Part shown: piece after piece, positions 18,428-26,823 of the stretch | Position numbering within the stretch: position 1 is the stretch's first letter | How the letters are laid out: every line of letters starts with the position of its first letter | Source of the DNA: Gemmatimonadaceae bacterium | GTDB taxonomy: Bacteria; Gemmatimonadota; Gemmatimonadetes; Gemmatimonadales; Gemmatimonadaceae | Length of the DNA: 64,000 nucleotides | Assembly (NCBI GenBank): GCA_035606695.1 | Contig: DATNEW010000043.1 | Span: 124,001 to 188,000 of the forward strand | Reading direction: 5' to 3' | Translations under genes and position numbers: made by a program | The notes under the pieces: generated by a model | Seen by the model: the letters and a program-made list of their open reading frames with translations, nothing else | What the model was told of the DNA's origin: nothing | Database searches by the model: none

Positions 18428-18718
18428 CATGAACTCGCGGTGCGGATCGCGCTCGGAGCGACGACGCGAGATATACGCGACTTCCTGGTGGCGCGGGTCG
18501 TTCGATATGTGGCTTTCGGCTGCATCCTCGCCGTCCCGGTCAGTGCTTTGCTTTGGCCGGTTGCGCGCAGCTTGCATCGTGAGGTTGGCGAGGTCCAGGT
18601 TTTCGGTTCTCTGATTGGTGTGGCGGTGGTGCTTGGCGCTTCTGCCGCAGGGATGATCGTGCCCTTTATGCGCGCATTCCGTACGCCACCAGCCGCAGTG
18701 CTTGGGCACGTCGATTAG
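18428..18718 (+). pseudogene. MacB/FtsX-type ABC permease, C-terminal fragment
   Basis: The 96 codons HELAVRIALGATTRDIRDFL to PPAAVLGHVD match the C-terminus of the MacB/FtsX permease family: E-L-A/G-V-R-x-A-L-G-A, two hydrophobic helices, then the family's closing R-x-x-P-x-x-A-L segment. The periplasmic domain and first two helices are absent and nothing upstream in any frame supplies them. This is a decayed remnant of an export permease, part of the island debris. Confidence 0.65.
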
Positions 18719-18880
18719 AACCGGTTTCGGAACCGTCGCCGGGTGGCGTGGAGAGGAGTCCCCGCCAGCAACGTTGTTACGCGCATCGAGCTGATTGGGA
18801 TCGCCGTCGAATAACGCTCGTCGTTCGGTCCGGCGCCATTCCCCGAGAGCAGAGCCAGCGGTTGGTCGCTCCGCGGGATG

Positions 18881-19264
18881 TCACCGAGGTCGATCCGCTG
18901 AAGCCATTTCTCGACATCGTCTGGCAAGCTGGCGGTATGCCTCAGTCCCACCGATCAAAGTCTGAGTCGATGCTTTCGCGGCAATGGTGGGAGTTGTCCC
19001 GGATCGTACCCGCCGCCGAATCCGGCCAGGGTCATATCCAAGGTACAAGACGATCCTCGGCCACATCCCGGCGATCGGCGTCTTTTCGTCCCGTTCCCAT
19101 CGGCGGAGGGTGATGTATTCCACCTCAAGCTTCCGAGCCGCGTCTGTCCGGTTGACCCCAAGCTCTTGCCGGCGGCGTACAAGGGCTTGTCCAAGCGTCA
19201 GATTATTCGAGAGATAGCCCTTCTTTGGATAGGGTCCGGTCAGAGTCCACCGGCAAATCGGCAA
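18881..19264 (-). CDS. Small HTH protein (LGYDP family), copy 1
   Basis: A 127-codon frame with TTG start. Residues about 20-80 form a Cro/C1-like helix-turn-helix: [37 protein letters not shown], then MWPRIVLYLGYDP. Small DNA-binding proteins ending in a Y/F-LGYDP motif occur widely in soil bacteria, often as single-domain proteins of unknown role. The segment after GRIRRRVR differs completely from the copy at 23038-23325, so the original C-terminus may be lost here. Its N-terminus abuts a truncated gspE fragment on the other strand. Confidence 0.6.
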   Translation of the reverse strand: MPICRWTLTGPYPKKGYLSNNLTLGQALVRRRQELGVNRTDAARKLEVEYITLRRWERDEKTPIAGMWPRIVLYLGYDPGRIRRRVRSGTTPTIAAKASTQTLIGGTEAYRQLARRCREMASADRPR

Positions 19265-19269
19265 AGTAA

Positions 19270-19992
19270 GGTATCGAATATCGGCTGCCGGGCATCGTTC
19301 AGGTGCAAGTGAACGAGAAGGCGGGACTGACGTTCGCGACCGCGCTGCGCTCGATCATGCGACAGGATCCCGACGTGGTGCTGATCGGTGAGATTCGCGA
19401 TCGCGAGACGGCCGAGATCGCGCTGCAAGCGTCGCTGACGGGGCACCTCGTGTTGTCGACGCTACACACCAACGACGCGCCGAGCGCGGTCACGCGCTTG
19501 ATCGACATCGGCGTCGCGAGCTACAAGATCGCCACGGCGGTGAAAGGGGTGCTGGCACAACGGCTCGTGCGGCGAACGTGCGCGGCCTGTCACGGAGCCG
19601 GAAACCGGGCGAGCGACGAGTGCGCGGCGTGCGGCGGAACAGGCTTTCACGGACGCCTCGCGCTCGTCGAAGTCCTGATCGGCACGCCGGAGTTCGAGCG
19701 GCGCGTCGCGGCCGGAGATCCGACGGAGCGCATCGCCGACGCCGCGCGCGCCGACGGCATGCGGTCGCTCTGGCAGTCTGGAGAATCCCACGTGATGGCA
19801 GGCCGAACCACCCTCGACGAGGTGACACGCGTTGCGACTCCCGACAGCAGTGCCAAGGTGCTACCAGGAGACCTGCGCCAACAGACGGGGATGCTGCCGA
19901 ACCTCGAGCTACGAGATGACCTAGACGCCGTGATCGCGCGACTATCGAATTGGCGAAATCGTCCTATTCGACACGTGCGATTCGGATCGTAA
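19270..19992 (+). pseudogene. 5'-truncated gspE copy 2
   Basis: In frame from 19270 it codes [19 protein letters not shown] through to ...[16 protein letters not shown], homologous to residues about 313-553 of the full GspE at 15440. It keeps Walker B, the His box and the four-cysteine zinc site (CAAC...CAAC), but lacks the N-domain and Walker A, so it cannot be an ATPase. A TAA codon lies directly before the homology (19267). The junction is the same as in copy 3 at 23331. Amino-acid conservation exceeds DNA conservation, so it probably came from a functional paralogue. Confidence 0.85.
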
Positions 19993-19999
19993 AATGTCG

Positions 20000-20335
20000 C
20001 GGGCGGTAGATGTTGCGGACGGCGCCCGCGCTGTCGTCCTCGCGATGAATCATCGCTTTCAGCTCGACCCGCGTTCGCGACCGAGCGCGCTGGACAAAAA
20101 ATCTAGTTCGAGCGCCCGCTGCTCGATCTTCGCGAGCAGCACCTTCGTGTGGATCGGGGGTTCGCGTCGCTCGCGTCGCCGCCAATCCCATCCGCGTGCT
20201 CGCGATGACTTGCCGCGCTATTCGGTGATCTGGTTCGGGTACACGCCGAAGCGTTGCGCGAACGGGGCGAGCGTTTGGTTTTGGCGTCAATCGCCGCCGC
20301 GGTCACTTTGGCCTCTAATCCGACCGCCTATGGTG
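20000..20335 (-). mobile_element. IS3-family transposase OrfA remnant
   Basis: Read on the minus strand in pieces, it gives EAKVTAAAI, then after a frameshift QTLAPFAQRFGVYPNQIT followed by a stop. Next come LLAKIEQRALELDFLSSALG and LKAMIHRED. These match OrfA of IS3-type elements in order (E-A-K-V-A-L-E-A, helix-turn-helix with Y-G-V-H-P-x-Q-I, K-I-G-x-L-x-x-E-x-D-F-L). At least one frameshift and several stops make it dead. No OrfB or terminal inverted repeats were found. Confidence 0.7.
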
Positions 20336-20342
20336 CATGACC

Positions 20343-20861
20343 TCAATCGAGGTGAACCCTACAGATTGGCAACGAGCGTCGGAGCAAAATGCGAAGCGTG
20401 TCTATGGGAGAACGTCCCTGAAAAGGACTCTGAAAGAGGCGAAAGTTGGCGCTCCCCGCGCTCACCGCATACGGCCCAGGCAGAATCGCGACCGTAAATG
20501 CGCCGGCGATGTCCGCGCGCCCGAACACCGTGTCGTGCGAATTGCCGCCCTCACCAACGAAGTTGACGAACGCGCCGCGAATGCCACGCCCCGACGCGGA
20601 GTCGATCACCACACCAATGACGGTCACTCTTCCCGTCGTCGCTGGGGTCGGAACCGGCAGACGCGGAGGCGCAAGGCTGGCCGCGAGCGAGAAGGGATTC
20701 GAACACGCCTCGCTGCCTTCGCCGTGCCTGACTGACTGACAAGCCGACGACGCGCAGAAGCTTGCGAACAGCACGATCAGACCTCTGCGAGAATAGTTCG
20801 ACGCTCGGCGCGCACCGCAACCGACGGCGCTCCGATCTACATAAGAAACCAATTTGCCCAT
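20343..20861 (-). CDS. Putative lipoprotein with carboxypeptidase-regulatory-like domain
   Basis: About 172 residues. A hydrophobic stretch LIVLFASFCASSAC ends in a plausible lipobox cysteine. The C-terminal half (VTVIGVVIDSASGRGIRGAF to PGPYAVSAGS) has the pattern of a CarboxypepD_reg-like beta-sandwich (G-x-V-x-D-x-x-x-G-x-P/G-I-x-G-A). It is probably anchored in a membrane and faces the periplasm or exterior. The true start is uncertain; no ribosome site is evident at 20861. It has lower GC than the core genes, like its neighbour protease. Function unknown. Confidence 0.5.
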   Translation of the reverse strand: MGKLVSYVDRSAVGCGARRASNYSRRGLIVLFASFCASSACQSVRHGEGSEACSNPFSLAASLAPPRLPVPTPATTGRVTVIGVVIDSASGRGIRGAFVNFVGEGGNSHDTVFGRADIAGAFTVAILPGPYAVSAGSANFRLFQSPFQGRSPIDTLRILLRRSLPICRVHLD

Positions 20862-20952
20862 GGGCGCGCCTGTCTGCGCACGAAGCCGTGACGAACGCTG
20901 AGGCCGGGTCATGCGCAGACAGTCTCGTGATAGGTTAGTGATCCTGGTCCCC

Positions 20953-22326
20953 CTAGTGCGGCCACAGGGTCATGGTGACGCCGAGATCGGACTGCATGAT
21001 GGGCCACGGGCTGTAGAGGAAGACCTGCGGGTGTTGGAGCACCAAAACGGTACCTTTGCCCCATGCCACGCCCTCGGCGACTCGAACGTCGCCCGCGAGC
21101 GGAAATCTGAAATAGTACACCGGCGCGCCGCTGTCCCCTTCGATGTCGTTCGCCTGAACGATACTGGCGCATGTAACGCTTTCGTGAAAGACTGCATCCG
21201 GAGGGGTTATCGCGCAGCTTTGGATTAGCGGACCCTTCGTGGTTCCAGACGCAAAGCCCGTCTTATAGAGAGTGTCGCCAATGACTCTATCGCCCAAGTA
21301 CGATGCCAGACGATAGTAGGATCCGATCGTCTGATTTCCTGAATTGCTGCCATTGCCGACAACGCTCGTCTCTGCCGCCGTCGAGTCAAGCGAGGTGAAG
21401 AAGGGCCAGTATTTCACGAGCGCGATATCAGTCATTCGACAAACGAGGGCTCCCGCTGTGCAGCCGGTCGTTGCCCACGCCGGATTGATAGCCGTCGAGC
21501 CGAGCTGGGTGCCGTCAGTCTGATACCACTGCATGCCGGTCCCGCCCGTGAAATTCCGCTGACAGTGACTGGCGGTGATAAAGTATCGTTCGCCGTTGAC
21601 ATTCACGTTGTAGCCCATGGTGCACGCCTCAGTGGTGTCCGGGCTGAAATTGTACTTGATCTTAAACCCAGCACTCGTCGGGCGATGCGCGTCGGTTGTT
21701 TGGGTCGTCGCGGTAACTCGTAAGTCCGCGACTCGGGCCAGCAACGCCTCGCGCGGAATTCCAAGACGATCAGCGACTAGAGGGAGTCGGTCCGCAGCAG
21801 CCTGGCTCCGGACCCAAACTGTGACTCGATTGACAGACTCGTCAGCATCAATGAGGGAAATCTCGTCGGCGACTTGCGTGCCCATGGCGACCGCCTGTTG
21901 CCAGGCAACGAGCTGGCTGAATCCGAAGCTCCCCTTTCGCAGCAGAATGCGGGCCTTCGGGTTGCGCTGAAATAGGTCGTGATGCGCCGTGAACCAACTC
22001 CGAACGGCGTTCGCGGCCTGGACATTACGAGAAGAGTCGGAGACAAACGCTTCGACGTCGCCTGCAGAGTCGATGAAGAATCCACCAAACCCGGGAATGG
22101 TTGTCTCAACATCGAGGAATACGTCCTCAATGCCTCGTGACTTCGCTCGTCCGACCGACTGAGCGTAAGCCGGCGATTTCGGTGAAATTGGATTCGGCGT
22201 CCCGTCGTTGCTGCAAGCCGCTGCAAGTGAAAGACCAATCAACACCAGAACACTCATGATGTGCCTGGAGGTCGTGCGTGAAGATCTCGGCGATTGAGAC
22301 CTAGGCGAAGGCGGTCGTTGGGGCAT
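20953..22326 (-). CDS. Secreted trypsin-like serine protease (lipoprotein)
   Basis: About 457 residues. A signal segment MSVLVLIGLSLAAACSND ends in a lipobox (LAAAC), so it is probably membrane-anchored outside the cytoplasm. After a prodomain-like region (about 45-205), the C-terminal domain shows a chymotrypsin-fold triad: ITASHC (His), MTDIALVKY (Asp) and GDSGAPVYY (Ser). Several cysteine pairs suggest disulfides. The ATG at 22326 is preferred because GGAG lies 9 bases upstream; an internal ATG at 22257 starts right at the signal peptide. GC content is visibly lower than in housekeeping genes here, suggesting transfer. Confidence 0.85.
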   Translation of the reverse strand: MPQRPPSPRSQSPRSSRTTSRHIMSVLVLIGLSLAAACSNDGTPNPISPKSPAYAQSVGRAKSRGIEDVFLDVETTIPGFGGFFIDSAGDVEAFVSDSSRNVQAANAVRSWFTAHHDLFQRNPKARILLRKGSFGFSQLVAWQQAVAMGTQVADEISLIDADESVNRVTVWVRSQAAADRLPLVADRLGIPREALLARVADLRVTATTQTTDAHRPTSAGFKIKYNFSPDTTEACTMGYNVNVNGERYFITASHCQRNFTGGTGMQWYQTDGTQLGSTAINPAWATTGCTAGALVCRMTDIALVKYWPFFTSLDSTAAETSVVGNGSNSGNQTIGSYYRLASYLGDRVIGDTLYKTGFASGTTKGPLIQSCAITPPDAVFHESVTCASIVQANDIEGDSGAPVYYFRFPLAGDVRVAEGVAWGKGTVLVLQHPQVFLYSPWPIMQSDLGVTMTLWPH

Positions 22327-22770
22327 TGGTTTGATCTCCGGTTGTCTTAGAAGCAATTCCTCAGAGCGATGAACGTCTCACACCGCGATTCAGAGGATGC
22401 AGATACCGGCAGCGCGATCGGCGAATGGCGCGTGCCTCCTCGGAGGAGGATCGCGCCATCAGACCGCGACACTCGGGCGCTCGCATTTGCCGGTTGCGGC
22501 TGGGCGGCGGCGCCCTGCGTTTTACAGTTTGTATATTATTGAGCGTATCAGATTCGCGCAAGAGGCCCTTCGTATTGCGCCGGGCTTGTGAGCGATTGAT
22601 TCGTTCGCGAATGCGACGGGATGGGCTTCACTGTCCCACTAGGAAATCGTATCGGGCCTTCGCGTCTCCTTCGACAATCAGAGTCTCGGTATGCGACACG
22701 AACTACCAGCAGCTCACTGGTGCCTCCTCACAACCCGGCTGCCCAACTGTCGCTGAGGACCTCCCGCGTC
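22327..22770. other. Non-coding stretch upstream of the protease
   Basis: No supported gene on either strand. Short frames lack homology and ribosome sites. Composition is mixed, with an AT-richer segment near 22520-22570. The protease promoter probably lies at its left end, but no clear -35/-10 pair was found. Confidence 0.5.
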
Positions 22771-22771
22771 G

Positions 22772-22990
22772 CCGAATCCTCCCGGGGTCATATCCAAGGT
22801 ATGAGACAATCCGCGGCCACATCGCTGCGATGGGCGTTTTCTCGTCGCACTCTTACCTGTGAAGGGTGATGTACTCGAGATCCAGCTCTCGGGCTGCGTT
22901 GGTGCGGTTGAGATCAAGCCCGTCCCGACGCCAAAAACGGGCTTGGCCAACGGTCAGGCTTCTTGAGAAATAGCCTTTCGTAGGATAAGG
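22772..22990 (-). pseudogene. Small HTH gene, degenerate copy 2
   Basis: The minus strand gives LTVGQARFWRRDGLDLNRTN, AARELDLEYITLHR, then TAA where the other two copies have the Trp codon of RRW, then [20 protein letters not shown] and YDPGRIR. The alignment to the copies at 18881 and 23038 is otherwise continuous. A nonsense codon inside the recognition region makes it a pseudogene. It has no gspE fragment beside it and directly precedes copy 3. Confidence 0.7.
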
Positions 22991-23037
22991 TCAGGACGGC
23001 CAATGCTTCGCCAAGTTTGCAGGCCAACGAGTGCGAT

Positions 23038-23325
23038 CTAGTTGGTGCGACGCACCAACGGTCGGCGGACCCGCCTCCGGATTCGTCCTGGATCGTATCC
23101 AAGGTAAGAGACGATTCGGGGCCACATTCGAGCGATAGGCGTTTTTTGGTCGCCTTCCCACCTGCGAAGGGTGATGTACTCCACGTCTAGTCGCCGTGCC
23201 GCCGCTGTACGGTTCAGCCCGAGTTCGTGACGCCGGCGGACGAGAGCTTGGCCGAGCGTGAGGTTTTGGTCGAGGTAGCCCCTCATCGGATAGGGACCCG
23301 TCAGAGTCCACCGGCAAATTGGCAA
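23038..23325 (-). CDS. Small HTH protein (LGYDP family), copy 3
   Basis: A 95-residue protein starting TTG with [13 protein letters not shown], then [37 protein letters not shown] and [19 protein letters not shown]. This is a complete helix-turn-helix domain. It is the most intact of three copies. Its last codons (RPLVRRTN) are encoded by a 9+9-bp palindrome, GTTGGTGCG-A-CGCACCAAC, at 23041-23059. It is oriented head-to-head with a truncated gspE fragment, with overlapping 5' ends. It may be a repressor of its own locus; target unknown. Confidence 0.6.
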   Translation of the reverse strand: MPICRWTLTGPYPMRGYLDQNLTLGQALVRRRHELGLNRTAAARRLDVEYITLRRWEGDQKTPIARMWPRIVSYLGYDPGRIRRRVRRPLVRRTN

Positions 23326-23330
23326 AGTAC

Positions 23331-24044
23331 GGTATCGAATATCGGCTGCCGGGCATCGTTCAGGTGCAAGTGAACGAGAAGGCGGGACTGACGTTCGCGA
23401 CCGCGCTGCGCTCGATCATGCGACAGGATCCCGACGTGGTGCTGATCGGTGAGATTCGCGATCGTGAAACCGCCGAAATCGCGCTGCAAGCGTCGCTCAC
23501 CGGACATCTCGTGTTGTCGACGCTGCACACGAACGACGCGCCGAGCGCTGTCACGCGACTGATTGACATCGGCGTCGCCAGCTACAAGATCGCGACGGCC
23601 GTGAAAGGTGTCCTGGCCCAACGGCTCGTGCGGCGTATCTGCGCAACCTGCCATGGAGCCGGCACGTGCGCGGCCGACGCGTGCGCGGCATGCGGCGGAA
23701 CGGGATTTCACGGCCGCCTGGCGCTCGTCGAAGTGCTCATTGGCACACCGGAATTCGAGCGGCGCGTCGCGGCCGGCGAGCCGACGGAGCGCATCGCCGA
23801 CGCGGCGCGCGCCGACGGAATGCGCTCGCTCTGGAGGTCGGGCATTGCGCACGCGAACGCCGGGCGAACGACGGTTGAAGAAGTTCTGCGCGTTGCAACG
23901 CCGGACGACACGCCGATGGCCGTTGCCGAAACTCCTCGCGAGGTCATCAAAGGGCTCATCGACCTCGGTGGGACGTTCGACTTGCGCGACGATCTCGATT
24001 CGGCAGTCGCGCGCCGGCGACGTCGCAGCGGTAGTTTTCCGCCC
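23331..24044 (+). pseudogene. 5'-truncated gspE copy 3, fused in frame to a Nudix gene
   Basis: An open frame from 23319 (TTG) codes [20 protein letters not shown] and continues, homologous to GspE residues about 313-545, with Walker B, His box and zinc cysteines but no Walker A. The terminal DED-stop of the full gene is missing: the frame runs through SGSFPP directly into the Nudix ATG at 24045. The first 134 bp (23331-23464) are identical to copy 2; beyond that identity drops to roughly 87 percent, mostly at third codon positions. It could give a GspE-Nudix fusion product, but ATPase activity is not possible. Confidence 0.8.
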
Positions 24045-24506
24045 ATGACGAAGATCGAAGTCGGTACGATCGATGTGTTCGTAATTCACGCCGCACCGAC
24101 AGGCTGGCGCGTGCTCGCGTTGCAGCGCGCGCTGGACACACGCTGCCCCACGGCGTGGGAGCCGGTGCACGGTCACATCGAGCCCGGCGAAACCCCGGAG
24201 GCAGCCGCCGTGCGCGAGGTGCGCGAAGAGGCCGGGCTCGAGATCGAGAAGCTGTACGTCGTGCGCGTGCAGCCGTTTTATCTGCGCAAACGCGGCGCCG
24301 TCGAGCTGGCGGTCGTCTTCGCGGCATTCGTCGCCAACGCGCCGGTCACGATCGGCAGCGAGCACCAAGGCCACGCGTGGCTCTCGATCGAAGACGCGCT
24401 CGCCCGTTTCGCGTTTCCCGGCGAGCGCGCGTCGTTGCGCGAGATCGTCGAGCTCCTGGCCGGCGGCGACGCCGGACCCGTGGATGACGTGATGAGAGTT
24501 TTCTAG
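24045..24506 (+). CDS. Nudix hydrolase
   Basis: A 153-residue Nudix-fold protein. The Nudix box is seen as [24 protein letters not shown] (G-x5-E-x7-R-E-x2-E-E-x-G) at about 37-60, with all catalytic glutamates present. It hydrolyses a nucleoside diphosphate linked to another moiety; the N-terminus ([19 protein letters not shown]) resembles dihydroneopterin-triphosphate or dATP pyrophosphatases, but substrate is unassigned. Upstream, the open frame continues without a stop into a truncated gspE, so translation may also begin there. I favour the ATG at 24045 because it restores normal family length. Confidence 0.85.
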   Translation: MTKIEVGTIDVFVIHAAPTGWRVLALQRALDTRCPTAWEPVHGHIEPGETPEAAAVREVREEAGLEIEKLYVVRVQPFYLRKRGAVELAVVFAAFVANAPVTIGSEHQGHAWLSIEDALARFAFPGERASLREIVELLAGGDAGPVDDVMRVF

Positions 24507-24533
24507 GTGGCCCGCGCTGGCGCGAACATTTAT

Positions 24534-24539
24534 TATACT
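24534..24539 (+). promoter_or_regulatory. Candidate -10 element of the three-gene operon
   Basis: TATACT in an AT-rich patch (CATTTATTATACTCTGAG) lies 26 bp before the ATG at 24566, in the only gap ahead of the operon. No good -35 was found. Confidence 0.35.
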
Positions 24540-24565
24540 CTGAGTCGCATTCGACAAATTCAATC

Positions 24566-24898
24566 ATGCTGGTCATACGCCGCGAACAGCTGAAGGTGTT
24601 CGAGAACGAGCGGTGGGAGCAATTCCTTCGCAAGGTCATCGCGCGCGCACGAGTGGACATGCCGGAAGTACTCGAGGGCAAAACGGACGACGAGCTGCTC
24701 GCGCTGCTGCGTTCGGCAACGCCAAAGGTGCGCTCGATGGGTTTCCTCGTCACCGCCCATATCACCCGATTCTGCCTGCTCGTGTTGCGGCTCGGCGCCG
24801 ATCCGGTGGACGACCCTCTGCTCGCACCTGTCATCCGCGATCGCGAGCTGTCTGCCGCGGTGAAGATCGATACCCTCGAGCGGATGGCGTCGCGGTAG
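24566..24898 (+). CDS. Small helical protein of a family found beside secreted-toxin loci
   Basis: A 110-residue, mostly helical protein. It begins MLVIRREQLKVFENERWEQF, followed by acidic and hydrophobic helices ending KIDTLERMASR. The opening I-R-x-E-Q-(M/L)-x-x-F-(E)-x-x-x-W/R-x-F pattern resembles small proteins I recall next to type VI secretion or polymorphic-toxin cargo genes, where they may be chaperones or adaptors; this is recollection, not a search. No signal peptide. Its stop is 1 bp from the next start, so the two genes are tightly coupled. Confidence 0.6.
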   Translation: MLVIRREQLKVFENERWEQFLRKVIARARVDMPEVLEGKTDDELLALLRSATPKVRSMGFLVTAHITRFCLLVLRLGADPVDDPLLAPVIRDRELSAAVKIDTLERMASR

Positions 24899-24899
24899 C

Positions 24900-26810
24900 A
24901 TGGCGTACGTGACCGCCGCGGGAGGGCCACCGCCCGGTCCCGGCAGTGCCATTCACGTGTGCCCAGCGGCGCGTGGCTACCTGTGCATCACGGTGCTGAG
25001 CAAGTACAACAACAACGTGCCGGCGCTGGTGGGAGTCGACGTCACCGTCACGATCGGAGTCGTGGTGGCGGCCGGCCTTCGTACCGACGATCAAGGGCAG
25101 GTCACGCTGGCGTATGATTCAGCGGCCGATTTCGCCGACGTAGACGTCAAGGTCCAACTCGACGACGCGCGATGGCGGTGGGAAGGAACGAAGACCACCA
25201 CCGGCGCCGTCGCCGCCGAGGCGGAGGAGGATCAGGGCGGTGAGGGAACCACGATCACTCCGCTCTCCGTCGAGGTCGGCGGCACGTTCACACTCACCGC
25301 CCGCATCAAGACGCGCAAGCCGGACGGCACCGTGCTGACGTGGCCCGTCGCGTGGAGCGCGCAGCTCAGCGTCAATCGTTGGACGACGCTCGACGGAGCC
25401 GATGCGGCGAACGCGGTGGTCACGACGGCATTCGGCGCGACGGTGGCCGCCACCCCGGGCGTCGAGTTGGCGAATGTGGTCTTGCCGTGCATCCAGAAGC
25501 ATCAATTCGGCGTCACGCCGTTGTTTGTCGGGTACATTCCCGGCGACTCATTTTGTCGGCTCACGATCGACGGAGTCGACGGGTGGAAGACGGCGGTCGC
25601 CGACGAAGCAAGTTACGGAGGAGTCACGATTCAATCCCGCGCCAGCAACCAGGTCATTGTCTCCTCGGTGCGGCATGGTGCAACGGTCGTCCTCGAGTTT
25701 TGTTTCGCGTTCAAATCAATGCTCATCGTCGGCGAAGGGACGTCGTACGAGTACGCCGTCGCGCTGGCCGACAAATTCAGCAGCGCGCTCGGCAATCCGG
25801 GATTTCGCTGGATCATCGCCACACAGTACGATGTCACCGATCCCGCCGCGGTGAGCACGAACATGATGATTCGGAGACGAACGGACGGCGCCAGGCAGAA
25901 CGGGCAGAACCAGCGCGCGCTGCTCGCCGCCGCGCTGGCCAAAAACCTCCTTCGGAGGACGACGTCATTCGACGCGACGCTCACGGCCCATTGGCAGAAC
26001 GTGCGAGCGACCTATGGCGACGTCGACGCGGTCATGTTCAACAATCCGCACCCGGGCTATGGCATGCACAAGTGCCTCGTCCTCGGGCTGACGGCATGGG
26101 TCGAAGACGATCAGGAGGTGCAGGCGTTGGCGCTGAATGCGGGCCGGGCGATCAGCGTGTACACGTTCGGATATCCCCACGCGCTGGCGCGCAATCAGCT
26201 CGACTGGCTACTTGGACCAGCGAATGATCCGCTTGATTTTACCGAGGCGTTGAAGCAAGGCCGGCAACGCGCGTTCGTCCGCGTCAATGCAGTCGGCCGC
26301 CTCAACTACGCGAACGCGAGAACGCAGGCGATCGCGCTTCAGTACTATCCCGCGAACACGGTCGCGCGTGCCTTGACCATCAGGGACGCGTTCACGCGAA
26401 TGAACGGCGACGGCATCGGAGTCAATTTTGGAACCGTCGGTGAATTCCATAACGACACGGTGAGAGCCCACTATGCGGCTGCGGTCGATACGATCGGACT
26501 GCAAGGCTATCTCCTCCGCTGCTATCGCTACTACGCGCCATCGGTGACGAAGGTGGGCGGATTCGTCTACGTCAACTGTTCCGAGAACTGGGCGAACCTG
26601 CTCACTGCGTCATTCAGGTTCACGGGCGCCCTCGCCGACACGCCGGCAATGAACGACCACGGCACATGGCCGACGAGCGAAACGTTCGTGCACTACAACA
26701 CGAACTTCACGAGTCTCCGACATCATCCGTCGTGGTACAGCACCTTCGATTTCGATCCGGACGAGCCCAACATCACGACGGCGCACACCTATTACTTCGC
26801 GAAAACATGA
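24900..26810 (+). CDS. Beta-sandwich / BMT5-like (DUF2431) Rossmann domain protein
   Basis: A 636-residue protein with no signal peptide. Residues about 20-90 and 110-200 look like two beta-sandwich domains (VPALVGVDVTVTIGVVV; LSVEVGGTFTLTARI). Residues about 272-440 match the order of motifs in BMT5-like/DUF2431 Rossmann methyltransferases: MLIVGEGTSYEYAVALAD (274 onward, family VGEG-x-F-S-F), IIATQYD (family A-T-S-Y-D), SFDAT and AVMFNNPHPG (379 onward, family I-F-N-F-P-H). A further unknown domain fills 450-636. The family includes rRNA uridine-N3 methyltransferases in eukaryotes. The combination suggests a secreted or delivered effector, or an unusual RNA-modifying enzyme. I could not assign a function. 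Confidence 0.7.
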   Translation: MAYVTAAGGPPPGPGSAIHVCPAARGYLCITVLSKYNNNVPALVGVDVTVTIGVVVAAGLRTDDQGQVTLAYDSAADFADVDVKVQLDDARWRWEGTKTTTGAVAAEAEEDQGGEGTTITPLSVEVGGTFTLTARIKTRKPDGTVLTWPVAWSAQLSVNRWTTLDGADAANAVVTTAFGATVAATPGVELANVVLPCIQKHQFGVTPLFVGYIPGDSFCRLTIDGVDGWKTAVADEASYGGVTIQSRASNQVIVSSVRHGATVVLEFCFAFKSMLIVGEGTSYEYAVALADKFSSALGNPGFRWIIATQYDVTDPAAVSTNMMIRRRTDGARQNGQNQRALLAAALAKNLLRRTTSFDATLTAHWQNVRATYGDVDAVMFNNPHPGYGMHKCLVLGLTAWVEDDQEVQALALNAGRAISVYTFGYPHALARNQLDWLLGPANDPLDFTEALKQGRQRAFVRVNAVGRLNYANARTQAIALQYYPANTVARALTIRDAFTRMNGDGIGVNFGTVGEFHNDTVRAHYAAAVDTIGLQGYLLRCYRYYAPSVTKVGGFVYVNCSENWANLLTASFRFTGALADTPAMNDHGTWPTSETFVHYNTNFTSLRHHPSWYSTFDFDPDEPNITTAHTYYFAKT

Positions 26811-26823
26811 CGCCACGAGCATC

